From NCBI GenBank assembly GCA_016717335.1, contig JADKFS010000016.1:62001-126000 (forward strand): a stretch of 64,000 nt of DNA, in the 5' to 3' direction. The notes beneath the pieces are model-generated. The model had not been told where the DNA came from and did not search any database. It saw only the letters and a list, made by a program, of their open reading frames with translations. This DNA comes from Candidatus Ribeiella danica (GTDB lineage: Bacteria; Chloroflexota; Chloroflexia; Chloroflexales; Roseiflexaceae). Below, one piece after another: positions 8,779-17,643 of the stretch. The position numbers and the translations under genes are program-made. How positions within the stretch are numbered: position 1 is the stretch's first letter; each line of letters starts with the position of its first letter.

Positions 8779-11700
8779 ATGAGCAACGCCAAGGTGATGC
8801 CCGCACCAAAGGCCAAAGCCGCAAAGCCGGCGAAGCAACAGAGTGATCTTCGGCGTGTCCTGGGGATGCTTAACCGCTTCCTCCTCGGCAATCGCAAGAC
8901 GTTCCTGATGGCGATGCTGATGCTGGCGCTGACGTCGCAGCTCGAAGTGATCGCCGCCTTTCCGCTGCCGTGGCTGGTCAACTTTCTCGAGAAGCGGCAG
9001 CCGCCGCAGCTGTTCATCAACATCGGGCTGCCGCAGCTGTTCGCCACCACGACGACCGCGCTCGTCTTCGTCTCGGTCGCGATCATCGTCCTCGCGCTGC
9101 TGAGCAACCTGACCGACTCGCTGTCCGAGATCTTCCTGTCCAGGGGTGGCCGCCGGCTCGGCTACAATCTGCGCGCCGCGCTCTACTCGCACCTGCAGAA
9201 GCTCTCGCTGGCGTTTTACGGCAAGCAGCGCACCGGCGACCTGCTGACGCGCGTGACGAGCGATGTCACGGCGATCGAGACCTTCTCGATCGACTCGCTG
9301 AAGGATATCGCCGGCAGCATCTTCACGCTCACCTTCTCGCTGGGCGCGCTGCTGCTCGGCTCGGCCCCGGTGGCGCTGGTGGCCCTGGTGATGGTGCCGG
9401 TCCTGTCGATCGTCTCGAACTACTTCGCCGACAAGATCAAGTCGACCGCCAAGAAGCTGCGCGCGCGCGAGGGCGATCTGGCCGCCAGCACGCAGGAGAT
9501 GCTGACCTCGATCCGCGTGATCCAGACCTACGGCAGCGGCGGGAACCAGCTCAAGCGCTTTGCCGAGCTGAGCGGCCAGACGATGGACACGGCGCTCCAG
9601 ACGGCGCGGCTGCAGGCGGTGTTCAGCGGCGTGTTCGGCGTGCTGCAGGCGGTGACGATCGTGCTGGTCGCGATCGTCTTCACCTCGCTGTTCGGGCAGC
9701 AGGGCTACCAGGCCGCCGACCTGATCGCGTTCGCGGCGGTCATCAACAATATGTTCAAGCCGACCAAGCGCCTGATCAAGCAGTGGAACGAGGTCGGCAA
9801 GATTATGGCCAGCGTGGAGCGGATCGGTGAGGTGCTCGACCGCGCCCCTGCCGTGCACGACGCGCCCGATGCAGCTCAGGCGCCGCGCTTCCAGGGCAAC
9901 GTGGCGTTCGAGCACGTCAGCTTCGCCTACATGCCCGAGCCGGAGGATGTAAAGGACGGCAAGGCGCCCGAGCCGCGCCTGGCCCTGCGCGACGTCTCGT
10001 TCACGATCGCGCCCGGCGAGGTTGTCGCGCTGGTGGGCGGCTCGGGCGCCGGCAAGAGCACGATCGTGCAGCTGCTGCCGCGGCTGTACGACCCGCACGC
10101 CGGCGCGATCACGATCGACGGGCAGGATATCCGCTCGTTCTCGCTCGACTCGCTGCGCTCGCGGATGAGCATGGTGCTGCAGGAGGCGATCCTATTCACC
10201 GGCACTGTCGCCGAGAACATCGCGTATGGCCGGCAGGACGCGACGCGCGAGGAGATTATCGCGGCGGCGATGCAGGCCAGCGCGCACGAGTTCATCGAGA
10301 AGCTGCCCGACGGCTACGATACGGTGCTGAGCGAGCGCGCCAGCAACCTCTCGGGCGGCCAGCGCCAGCGCCTCGCGATCGCGCGCGCGTTCATCCGCAA
10401 CACGTCGGTCCTGATCCTCGACGAGCCGACCACCGGCCTCGACGCCGAGTCGACCGACCTGGTGCTGCTGGCGCTGCGCTCGCTGATGCGGGGCAAGGCG
10501 ACGATCATTATCTCGCACGACCTGAACCTGATCCGCCAGGCCGACAAGATCATCGCGATCAAGGACGGCCAGATCATCCAGGTCGGCTCGCACAAGCAGT
10601 TGCTGAAGGAGGGCGGCCTGTACGCCGACCTGTACAACAAGCAGTTCGGCCAGGCGATGGACGAGCGCGGCGTGAAGGCGATCGCGCCGGCTGAGCCGGT
10701 CGCGCCGACAGTCGACCAGGACGACGAGGACGCCCCGGCGGTCTCGCCCAAGATCTTCCAGACCCTGATCGGCAAGGCGCTGCCCGCGCCGGCCACGCCC
10801 AAGGCGTTCCAGACGTTGATGATGCACGTGGTGCCGCCGCCAGCCGACGGGCCGCAGCAGCAGCCGGCCTTCGCCGCGTCGATCGCGCCGACCGCCCCAT
10901 CCCGCGCGGTGGGCGCCGCCGCGAGCCCGCCGCCTGCTCAGCCGAAGCCAGCCAGCCAGCCAGCTCAGGCCAAGCCGGTCACGCCGCCGCCTGCTCAGCC
11001 GAAGCCGGCCACGCCGCCGCCTGCTCAGCCGAAGCCGGCCACGCCGCCTGCGCAGGCCAAGCCGGTCACGCCGCCCGCCCAGGCTGCGGACCAGCCGCCG
11101 CCCGACGAGGCCAAGCCCAAGCCGGCGATCTTCGAGACGACCGTCATGCGGACGATCCCGCCGGATGCGCAGCCCGCCGCGACCGACCGGACCGAGATCT
11201 ACCCGGCCCGGCCACCCGCGCCGCCGGCCGGCCGCCCGGCCCAGTCCGGCCGCTCGGGGCTGCGCGGCGAGAAGCTCGACGTGCTCAACAGCCCGGCCAT
11301 CCAGAGCGAGCTGCCGGGGCTGCGCGGCGCGTTCGACAGCGCGGCGATGCGCGAGCAGATCCAGTCGGTGCTGTTCGGCAAGGCGCGCCCGGGCTACACC
11401 GTCGAGCGCTGCGAGGTCGACCAGGCCACGTACCTGCCCGGCGAGGGCTGCGCGATCCGCTACGAGATCACGTTCAAAGACCGCGCCAGCCAGCAGGTGC
11501 TGCGCCAGCTGGTGGTCGGCACGGTCTTCCCAACCCAGCTGGCCTGCGCGCTGTTCATGCGCGACAAGCTGGCGCCGCTGGTCGAGCTGATGCGCGGCCG
11601 GCCCGAGGTCGCCGCGTTCGCCGCGCCGGCAGCGATGATCGAGCCGCTGAACATGGCGCTGTACGTCTTCCCGGTCGACGGCGAGCTGCCGACGCTGATC

Positions 11701-12744
11701 GGCGCGACCGACCCGCAGCAGATGCGCGAGGTGCTGAGCGAGATGCTGCCGCAGGTGCTCGACAACACCTTCGCGATCGAGAAGTGCGACGTCGAGCTGA
11801 TCGACTACGCGCGGCGCTACCGCGCGGTGCTGCGCTACGGCCTGACCGTCAGGCGGCCGGGCGGCAGCCGCACCGAGCGGCAGGTCGTCTACGGCAAGGT
11901 GTTCGCCAGCACGATCGGCGCGCTGTCCGGCCCGGCCACGACGGCGCTGCGCGAGCGGCTGCTGAACGCGCCCGGCGGCTACACCTTCCATGTCCCGCGC
12001 GTGCTGGGCTGGCGGCCCGATATGCAGCTCGCGCTGCTGGAAGAGATTCCCGGCCGGCCGCTGATCTCCGATCTGCTGAAGGCGCGGCTCAAGGGCCAGG
12101 CGACCGAGCCGGACGCGGTGTCGCTGCGCGAGATGGTCGACTCCTGCGCCCGGATCGCGGCGGCGATCCACAGCTCGGGGATCAAGCTCGGCCGGCGCCG
12201 CACGCTCGACGACGAGCTGGCCGCGCTGCGGCAGAGCCTTGTCGACGTGCAGCGGATCTCGCCCGAGCTGGGCGCGCAGGTCGAGCGCTGGCTGGAGCAG
12301 ATCAGCGCCTACGCCGAGCAGTCCGACGCGCTGAACCTGGGCTTCTGCCACGGCGACTACACCTACACGCAGGTGCTGTTCGAGGGCCAGCAGGCCGGCC
12401 TGGTCGACTTCGACTCGGTCTGCCAGGCCGAGCCGGCGCTGGACCTGGGGCACTTCCTGGCCTACCTGCGCGTCGCGGGCTTCAAGGCCCAGCAGGTCGC
12501 CGGCGCCGATTCGAGCGGCCTGATCGGCGAGCTGAGCGACCGCTTCCTAAACACGTACCTGGTGGCCGTGGGCGGCCGGGTCGAGGACGTCGACCGGCTG
12601 CGCATCCGCGTCGCGGTCTACCAGATGGTCAGCCTGCTGCGCCGGGCGCTGCGGAGCTGGCAGAAGTTCAAGGGCAGCCGGCTTGAGAATGCGATCGCGC
12701 TGATCGAGGAGGAAATGGCGTGTCTACCACAGTTGGACTACTAG
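8779..12744 (+). CDS. ABC exporter fused to an APH-fold kinase domain
   Basis: 1321 aa. Residues about 25-330 are a six-helix type I exporter membrane domain; about 370-620 an ATPase with Walker A GGSGAGKS (420-427), signature LSGGQRQRLAIAR and Walker B VLILDEPTTGLD. Then comes a roughly 170-residue linker rich in Pro/Ala/Lys (PAQPKPATPP repeats) with three copies of a short motif, KIFQTLIGKALP (658), KAFQTLMMHVVPPP (675) and IFETTVMRTIPP (784). The C-terminal 500 residues are a full array-type kinase: two N-lobe modules and HGDYTYTQV (His1191, Asp1193), then VDFDSV. An exporter covalently joined to a kinase is not an architecture I know. Start: ATG 8779 with GAGAGAG 6 nt upstream; GTG 8773 is an alternative. 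Overlaps the next gene by 25 nt. Confidence 0.93.
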   Translation: MSNAKVMPAPKAKAAKPAKQQSDLRRVLGMLNRFLLGNRKTFLMAMLMLALTSQLEVIAAFPLPWLVNFLEKRQPPQLFINIGLPQLFATTTTALVFVSVAIIVLALLSNLTDSLSEIFLSRGGRRLGYNLRAALYSHLQKLSLAFYGKQRTGDLLTRVTSDVTAIETFSIDSLKDIAGSIFTLTFSLGALLLGSAPVALVALVMVPVLSIVSNYFADKIKSTAKKLRAREGDLAASTQEMLTSIRVIQTYGSGGNQLKRFAELSGQTMDTALQTARLQAVFSGVFGVLQAVTIVLVAIVFTSLFGQQGYQAADLIAFAAVINNMFKPTKRLIKQWNEVGKIMASVERIGEVLDRAPAVHDAPDAAQAPRFQGNVAFEHVSFAYMPEPEDVKDGKAPEPRLALRDVSFTIAPGEVVALVGGSGAGKSTIVQLLPRLYDPHAGAITIDGQDIRSFSLDSLRSRMSMVLQEAILFTGTVAENIAYGRQDATREEIIAAAMQASAHEFIEKLPDGYDTVLSERASNLSGGQRQRLAIARAFIRNTSVLILDEPTTGLDAESTDLVLLALRSLMRGKATIIISHDLNLIRQADKIIAIKDGQIIQVGSHKQLLKEGGLYADLYNKQFGQAMDERGVKAIAPAEPVAPTVDQDDEDAPAVSPKIFQTLIGKALPAPATPKAFQTLMMHVVPPPADGPQQQPAFAASIAPTAPSRAVGAAASPPPAQPKPASQPAQAKPVTPPPAQPKPATPPPAQPKPATPPAQAKPVTPPAQAADQPPPDEAKPKPAIFETTVMRTIPPDAQPAATDRTEIYPARPPAPPAGRPAQSGRSGLRGEKLDVLNSPAIQSELPGLRGAFDSAAMREQIQSVLFGKARPGYTVERCEVDQATYLPGEGCAIRYEITFKDRASQQVLRQLVVGTVFPTQLACALFMRDKLAPLVELMRGRPEVAAFAAPAAMIEPLNMALYVFPVDGELPTLIGATDPQQMREVLSEMLPQVLDNTFAIEKCDVELIDYARRYRAVLRYGLTVRRPGGSRTERQVVYGKVFASTIGALSGPATTALRERLLNAPGGYTFHVPRVLGWRPDMQLALLEEIPGRPLISDLLKARLKGQATEPDAVSLREMVDSCARIAAAIHSSGIKLGRRRTLDDELAALRQSLVDVQRISPELGAQVERWLEQISAYAEQSDALNLGFCHGDYTYTQVLFEGQQAGLVDFDSVCQAEPALDLGHFLAYLRVAGFKAQQVAGADSSGLIGELSDRFLNTYLVAVGGRVEDVDRLRIRVAVYQMVSLLRRALRSWQKFKGSRLENAIALIEEEMACLPQLDY

Positions 12745-14186
12745 ACCCGGCGCAGCAGCAGGCCATCCTGGCCGGGCTGCGGCGCTTCATGGACGCGCCC
12801 GAGTGGCTCGGCCCGCCCGGCCAGGCCGAGCGCGTGAGCGCCGCCCTGCAGCGCAGCGTCCCCGAGCTCGCGTCGGGCGAGCTGTCGCTCGAGAAGGTCG
12901 TGGTCAAGCGCCTGCGCCTGAAGAAGGGCCAGCCCGGCTGGACCGGCCAGTACGAGGTGACCGTCACCCGGCCAGGCGGCCCGCCGCGCACGGGCTTGCT
13001 GTCGGCGCTGATCGTCCCGCCCGGCGTGGCCGAGCCCGACGCCGGCGGCCCGGCGGCGCCGTTCGGCAGCCCGGAGTGGCGGATCTACCTGCCCGAGCTG
13101 CGGCTCGAGCTGAAGACTCAGCCGGAGGACCCGGCGCTGCCGGCGCTGCCGCTGCTGACCGACCCGGCCGAGGCGCGCGCGCTGCTGGAGCGCAGCATCC
13201 GCGCCTGCTCGCCGGCCTACGCCGACATCAGCATCCAGGGCTGCACGATCCGGCACCTGCGCTACAAGCCCGGCAGCCGCGCCACGGTGGTGTACGACCT
13301 GCAGTACGCGCCCGCGCACGCCGGCCGGCCCTGGCCGCCGATCGTCGTCGCCAAGACCTACAGCGGCAGCAAAGGCCAGAACGCCTACGACGGCATGGCC
13401 GCGCTGTGGGCCTCGGCGCTCTCGACCGGCGAGGTCGTGACGATCGCCGAGCCGCTGGCCTACATCCCCGAGCTGAAGGTGCTGGTGCAGGGCCCGATCT
13501 TCGAGGAGCAGACCCTCGAGGACCTGCTCAAGTCGGCCGTGACCGCCGGCACGCCCGAGGCGCTGGCCGAGCTCGACCAGCTGATGCGCAAGACCGCCGA
13601 CGGCCTGGCGGCGCTGCACCTCTCGGGCGTGACATACGGCGAGACGATCACCTGGGACGACGAGCTGGCCGAGGTGCGCGAGGTGATCGCGCGGCTGGCC
13701 GGGATGGCGCCCGAGCTGACCGAGGCCGCCGAGCCGCTGCTGAAGCACCTCGAGGCCGTGGCCGCCGAGACCCCGCCCGACCCGATCCTGCCGGCGCACC
13801 GCGCGTTCCGGCCGGCCCAGGTGCTGATCTACCGGGGCACGATCGGCTTCATCGACTTCGACGGCTTCGGCCAGTCCGAGCCGGCGCTCGACCTGTCGCG
13901 CTTCACGCGCAAGACCCGCGCGCTCGGCCTCGACGCGGCCAAGGTCGACCCGACCGGCGAGGCCGGGCTGGCGCGCCAGCGCCAGATGGAGGCGATCTGC
14001 GAAAACTTCCTGCAGCGCTACGAGACGCACGCCCCGGCGTCCCGACGGCGGATCGCCCTGTGGGAGACGCTCGACCTGCTGACGCTGGTGCTGTACTGCT
14101 GGACCAAGGTCGAGCCGGAGCGCCTGAAGTCGACCATGACCTTGCTGGAGCGCCACCTGCAGGTGAGCGGGCTGCTCTCCGGCTAG
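12720..14186 (+). CDS. APH-fold pseudokinase-like protein, array member 4
   Basis: 488 aa. Same two-N-lobe plus C-lobe plan (KRLRLKKGQPGWTGQYEV; HLRYKPGSRATVVYDL). The catalytic loop reads HRAFRPAQV at 360-368: the general-base Asp is Ala362, while the metal-binding FIDFDGF and structural EPALDLSRF remain. Catalysis by the standard mechanism is therefore unlikely; a scaffold or regulator of an active paralogue is plausible (inference). Start is GTG 12720 with AGGAGG close upstream, inside the end of the ABC-kinase gene (25-nt overlap, translational coupling). Its TAG stop lies in the left end of a repeat element. Confidence 0.83.
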   Translation: MSTTVGLLDPAQQQAILAGLRRFMDAPEWLGPPGQAERVSAALQRSVPELASGELSLEKVVVKRLRLKKGQPGWTGQYEVTVTRPGGPPRTGLLSALIVPPGVAEPDAGGPAAPFGSPEWRIYLPELRLELKTQPEDPALPALPLLTDPAEARALLERSIRACSPAYADISIQGCTIRHLRYKPGSRATVVYDLQYAPAHAGRPWPPIVVAKTYSGSKGQNAYDGMAALWASALSTGEVVTIAEPLAYIPELKVLVQGPIFEEQTLEDLLKSAVTAGTPEALAELDQLMRKTADGLAALHLSGVTYGETITWDDELAEVREVIARLAGMAPELTEAAEPLLKHLEAVAAETPPDPILPAHRAFRPAQVLIYRGTIGFIDFDGFGQSEPALDLSRFTRKTRALGLDAAKVDPTGEAGLARQRQMEAICENFLQRYETHAPASRRRIALWETLDLLTLVLYCWTKVEPERLKSTMTLLERHLQVSGLLSG

Positions 14187-14378
14187 TGCAGCTTTCCAGA
14201 AAAGCGCTCCTGGCTTTGCCGGTTGGTTCCGCGGTTCTGCGGTTCTGCGGCCGCGGAACCACAGAACCGCAGAACCATTTGGACGGGAGACCGGCGACGG
14301 AAGACGGCGCGATTCGCCTTCCGTCGTCGGCCCTCCGTCACACCAACCCAATAGCGCTTTCCACCGACGTGTACTAGA
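14183..14378. repeat. CTAG-bounded repeat element, copy 1 (with extra internal inverted repeat)
   Basis: Begins CTAGTGCAGCTTTCCAG, where the TAG is the stop codon of the upstream gene. Core inverted repeat GGTTCTGCGGTTCTG...CACAGAACCGCAGAACC, then a second inverted repeat (CGACGGAAGACGGCG ... CGCCTTCCGTCGTCG, about 14292-14328), ending at GTACTAG (14372-14378). Other copies are at 39.56, 41.33 and 55.84 kb. Confidence 0.75.
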
Positions 14379-14447
14379 GAGCACGAAGGAGCGGCGAGGG
14401 CCATTTTCCCGAACGCAGCGCGACAACACGACCCAAGGAGGGGCGGC

Positions 14448-15920
14448 ATGTCTACAACGACGGCGGTTACCAAGGAGACGACCGAGGAGAACATCGCGGC
14501 CGGGCTGGCCAGGCTGGCGGTGCTGCCGGAGTGGCTGCTGGCCCCGCTGCAGGCCGACCGCGTGGCCGCGGCGCTGCGCCAGGCGCTGCCCGAGCTGGCC
14601 GACGGCCGGCTGGCGCTGCGCGGCTGCAAGATCAAGCGGATGCTGCTGCAGGGCGACACCGGCCGCTGGGCCGGCACATACACCCTGACGATCGAGGCGC
14701 CCGGCGCCGGCAAGCGCACGGTCGCGCTGCGCGGCACCTTCACGCCCGCTCACGTCGGCGCGGTCGAGGCGGCGGTCGCGGACGCGCCGCTCGGCGCCGA
14801 GGGCTGGCGCTGCGCGCTGCCCGAGCTGGGCCTCGAGCTGGAGCCCGAGCCGCCCGAGAGCGATCTGCAGGCCATGCCGGCGCTGACCGACCCGGACTCG
14901 TCGCGCGCGCTGCTCGAGGACGGCATCCGCGCCGACTCGTACCCCGACATGCGGATCGAGAGCTGCCGGCCGGAGGTGCTGAGCTACAAGCCCGGCAGCC
15001 GCTGCACGATCCGCTACCACCTGACCTACCCGGCCGAGCTGGCCGGCCGCGGCTGGCCGGCGACCGTGATCGCCAAGACCTACCGCAAGGAGAGCAAGGG
15101 CCGCAACGCCTACGACGGCATGGTCGCGCTGTGGCACTCGCCGCTCGCAAGCGGCGAGGTCGTGACGATCGCCGAGCCGCTGGCCTACATTCCCGAGCTG
15201 AAGGTCATGACCCAAGGGCCGGTCGCGGGCGAGCAGTCGCTGGAGGACCTGCTCAAGGACGCGCTGCGCGCCGACACGCCCGAGGCCCACGCCGAGCTGA
15301 ACGCCGCCATGGCGCGGGCCGCCGCCGGCCTGGCGGCCTTCCACCAGTCGGGCGTGCGCCACGGCGATAGCGTGACGCTCGGCCAGCGCTACGCCGAGAT
15401 CCACGCCCTGATCGAGCGGCTGCTGGTGGCGGCGCCCGAGCTGCGCGGCGCGGCCGAGCCGCTGCTGGCGCGGCTGGAGGCGCAGGAGGCGCAGGCCCCG
15501 GCCGACCCGCCCGTGCCGACGCACGGCACGTTCAACCCCGAGCAGGTGCTGATCGACGGCGACCGGGTCGGCTTTATCGACTTCGACGACTTCTGCATGG
15601 CCGAGCCGGCGCTCGACGTCGGGCTGTTCCGCGCGGCGATCAAGGACATCGGCATGAACGCGCTCGACACGACCGACCGCGCAGCGCGCGAAGCCCGGCT
15701 GGGGCAGCTCGACCAGATCGGCGAGGTGTTTCTGAGCGCGTACGAGCGGCTCGCGCCGATCTCGCGCGAGCGCGTGGCGCTGTGGGAGGCATGGAGCTAC
15801 TTCCGCGACACGCTGCACTTCTGGATCAAGGTCAAGCCGGCCGAGCCCGACAACGGGATGATGATGTTGAAGCACCACTTGCAGAAGAACGTTGCAACGT
15901 TCGAGCGCTTCAACGTTTGA
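14448..15920 (+). CDS. APH-fold pseudokinase-like protein, array member 5
   Basis: 490 aa, closest in plan to members 4 and 7. N-lobe modules around CKIKRMLLQGDTGRWAGTY and LSYKPGSRCTIRYHL; the conserved stretch IAEPLAYIPELKVM is shared with member 4. Catalytic loop HGTFNPEQV (359-367): Thr361 replaces the catalytic Asp, while FIDFDDF and AEPALDVGLF persist. Probable pseudokinase or altered chemistry. ATG 14448 has AAGGAGG 7 nt upstream. The last residues (NVATFERFNV) are encoded by the AACGTTCGAACGTT repeat family, so the C-terminus has been replaced or extended by a repeat. Confidence 0.83.
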   Translation: MSTTTAVTKETTEENIAAGLARLAVLPEWLLAPLQADRVAAALRQALPELADGRLALRGCKIKRMLLQGDTGRWAGTYTLTIEAPGAGKRTVALRGTFTPAHVGAVEAAVADAPLGAEGWRCALPELGLELEPEPPESDLQAMPALTDPDSSRALLEDGIRADSYPDMRIESCRPEVLSYKPGSRCTIRYHLTYPAELAGRGWPATVIAKTYRKESKGRNAYDGMVALWHSPLASGEVVTIAEPLAYIPELKVMTQGPVAGEQSLEDLLKDALRADTPEAHAELNAAMARAAAGLAAFHQSGVRHGDSVTLGQRYAEIHALIERLLVAAPELRGAAEPLLARLEAQEAQAPADPPVPTHGTFNPEQVLIDGDRVGFIDFDDFCMAEPALDVGLFRAAIKDIGMNALDTTDRAAREARLGQLDQIGEVFLSAYERLAPISRERVALWEAWSYFRDTLHFWIKVKPAEPDNGMMMLKHHLQKNVATFERFNV

Positions 15921-15976
15921 ACGCCATAACAGCAGATAAGCGTGCCAACGTTCGAACGTGCCAACGTTCAAACGTA
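15893..15976. repeat. AACGTTCGAACGTT-family repeat spanning a gene end
   Basis: Tandem and inverted variants of AACGTTCGAACGT and GCCAACGTTCAAACGT. The left part encodes the last residues of the upstream gene. The same family occurs in frame in the alpha-mannosidase gene (28366-28405), and related sequence near 35.89 kb. Confidence 0.75.
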
Positions 15977-15997
15977 CTAGCTGAGGAGAGCGCCCCG

Positions 15998-17416
15998 ATG
16001 AACCTGGACATCACGACCGCCCTTTCGGGCAGCGCCGGGCTGGCGGGCGTACAGTGGCTGCTGCTGGAGCCGCCGGCCGGCGCGGCGCTGCGCGCCGCGC
16101 TGAGCGAGCTGCTCGGCGAGAGCGCGGCGCTTGGGGAGATCACCCTGCAGCGCGCGAAGTACAAGCCCGGCCGCTACCTCACGACCTACCACGCCGTGCA
16201 GGTGCGCGACCAAGCCGGCGCCGGCAGCGCCCGGCTGGTCGAGGTGAACTGGCTGCCGACCGGCAGCGGCGACCCGCGCGGCGAGGCTGCGGCCAACCTG
16301 GCGATGCAGGACGAGGCGATCGGCCGCGGGCTGGCGGCCCCGTTCCGCGCGCTGCTGGCCGAGAACGCCGAGTGGGGCATGTGGGCGCGCATCTCGCCGC
16401 TGGACGCCGACTTCCCCAAGCTGGCGCGACTCTCCGACCCGGCCTACGTGCGCGACCTGCTCGCCGCCGACGAGACCATCCGCTCGGACGCCGCGAGCTA
16501 CCGGATCACACCCATCCGCTACCGGCCCGAGCAGCGCCACGTGCTGCGCTACGAGCCGCTGGGCGCGGACGGGCGGGTGGACGTCGAGGGCACGCTGTTC
16601 GCCAAGATCTACAACAGCGACAAGGGCGCGCGCACGTTCCAGGTGGCCTCGCGGATCTCGGACTGGCTGGCCCAGCAGGGCGGCGGGATCGGCGCCGTCC
16701 GGCCGCTGCGCTATATCGCCGACGAGGGGCTGGTGCTCTACCCGCGCGTGACCGGCACGCCGCTCTCGGACCTGCTGCGCGAGCAAGGGCCGGAGACCGC
16801 CGGCCGGCTGCGCGCCGCCGGAGCGGCGATCCGCGCGCTGCACCGCACGCCCGAGTCGCTGGTCGAGCTGCAGCCGCACTCGTTCGCGAAGGAGCTGAAG
16901 GGCATCGGCAGCGCCAGCGAGCACGTCCACCCGCTGCTGCCGGGGGTCGGCGCGACGATCAAGGCGCTGATCGAGCGCGCGCGCGAGCTGCACGAGCGCC
17001 TGCCGCAGGAGCCGCCCGCGTTCGCGTACGGCGACTTCAAGGCCGACCACCTCTGGGCCACGCCGGGCGGGCTGACCCTGATCGACTTCGACACCTGCTA
17101 CCTCTCCGACCCGGCGATCGACCTGGGCAAGTTCCTGGCCGACCTGCAGTGGTGGTACGACGGCTACGGCCTGGGCGGCGTCGCCGAGGCGCAGCAGGAG
17201 TTCCTGGCCGGCTATGGCCCAACCGCGCCGGGCCGGCTGCTGCGGGCGCGGCTGTACGAAGCGCTGGTGCTGACGAAGTCGACCGTCCGGCGGGTCAAGC
17301 TGTTCGACCGCGACTGGTCGCAGCGCACCGAGCGCCTGATCGGGCGCGCCGCGGCCGTGCTCGACCAGCTCGAGGCCGCTCACGCGGGCCAGGTGCCTAG
17401 TACCAGCACACTGTAG
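15998..17416 (+). CDS. APH-fold phosphotransferase, array member 6
   Basis: 472 aa. Two N-lobe modules (LQRAKYKPGRYLTTYHAV; IRYRPEQRHVLRYEPL). Catalytic loop YGDFKADHL: the His is Tyr344, Asp346 is kept; LIDFDTCYLSDPAIDLGKF is intact. Likely active as a phosphotransferase, substrate unknown. ATG 15998 has GAGGAGAG 8 nt upstream; the longer open frame upstream runs through repeat sequence and is rejected. Separated from member 5 by an AACGTT repeat and from member 7 by the tandem hairpins at 17.53-17.62 kb. Confidence 0.85.
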   Translation: MNLDITTALSGSAGLAGVQWLLLEPPAGAALRAALSELLGESAALGEITLQRAKYKPGRYLTTYHAVQVRDQAGAGSARLVEVNWLPTGSGDPRGEAAANLAMQDEAIGRGLAAPFRALLAENAEWGMWARISPLDADFPKLARLSDPAYVRDLLAADETIRSDAASYRITPIRYRPEQRHVLRYEPLGADGRVDVEGTLFAKIYNSDKGARTFQVASRISDWLAQQGGGIGAVRPLRYIADEGLVLYPRVTGTPLSDLLREQGPETAGRLRAAGAAIRALHRTPESLVELQPHSFAKELKGIGSASEHVHPLLPGVGATIKALIERARELHERLPQEPPAFAYGDFKADHLWATPGGLTLIDFDTCYLSDPAIDLGKFLADLQWWYDGYGLGGVAEAQQEFLAGYGPTAPGRLLRARLYEALVLTKSTVRRVKLFDRDWSQRTERLIGRAAAVLDQLEAAHAGQVPSTSTL

Positions 17417-17526
17417 TCTATAGTCAATCGTCAGTATGCCGAGAGCGCTCCAAAGCCGTGCGGCGACGAGACCTGCCCGAAAACGTCGCCTGGAATTCAC
17501 TAATGGATTTTCGCTTTTTTAACTAG

Positions 17527-17624
17527 CCCAGCGGTGGGGGTTCGGGGGCGGCGAAGCCGCCCCCGAACCCCCACCGCTGGGGAGGTCTGGAGGGGCCTTC
17601 GGCCCCTCCAGACCTCCCCAGCGG
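17527..17624. promoter_or_regulatory. Two overlapping, mutually exclusive perfect hairpins before the next gene
   Basis: Hairpin 1: 17527-17552 pairs perfectly (26 bp) with 17556-17581 around the loop GAA. Hairpin 2: 17574-17597 pairs perfectly (24 bp) with 17601-17624 around TTC. They share 17574-17581 (CCGCTGGG), so both cannot form completely. Seven nt later comes AAGGAG and the start of array member 7. The layout recalls an attenuator or translation switch; it may instead be two adjacent palindromic repeats, since both centres have the GGC-NNN-GCC form of the repeat family. Confidence 0.65.
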
Positions 17625-17643
17625 AACAGTAAGGAGCATGCTT

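Noticed and set aside
12741..15971. Long minus-strand open frame of more than 1000 codons
   Set aside because: Antisense shadow of two well-supported kinase-like genes; composition-driven, no domain motifs, spans an intergenic repeat.
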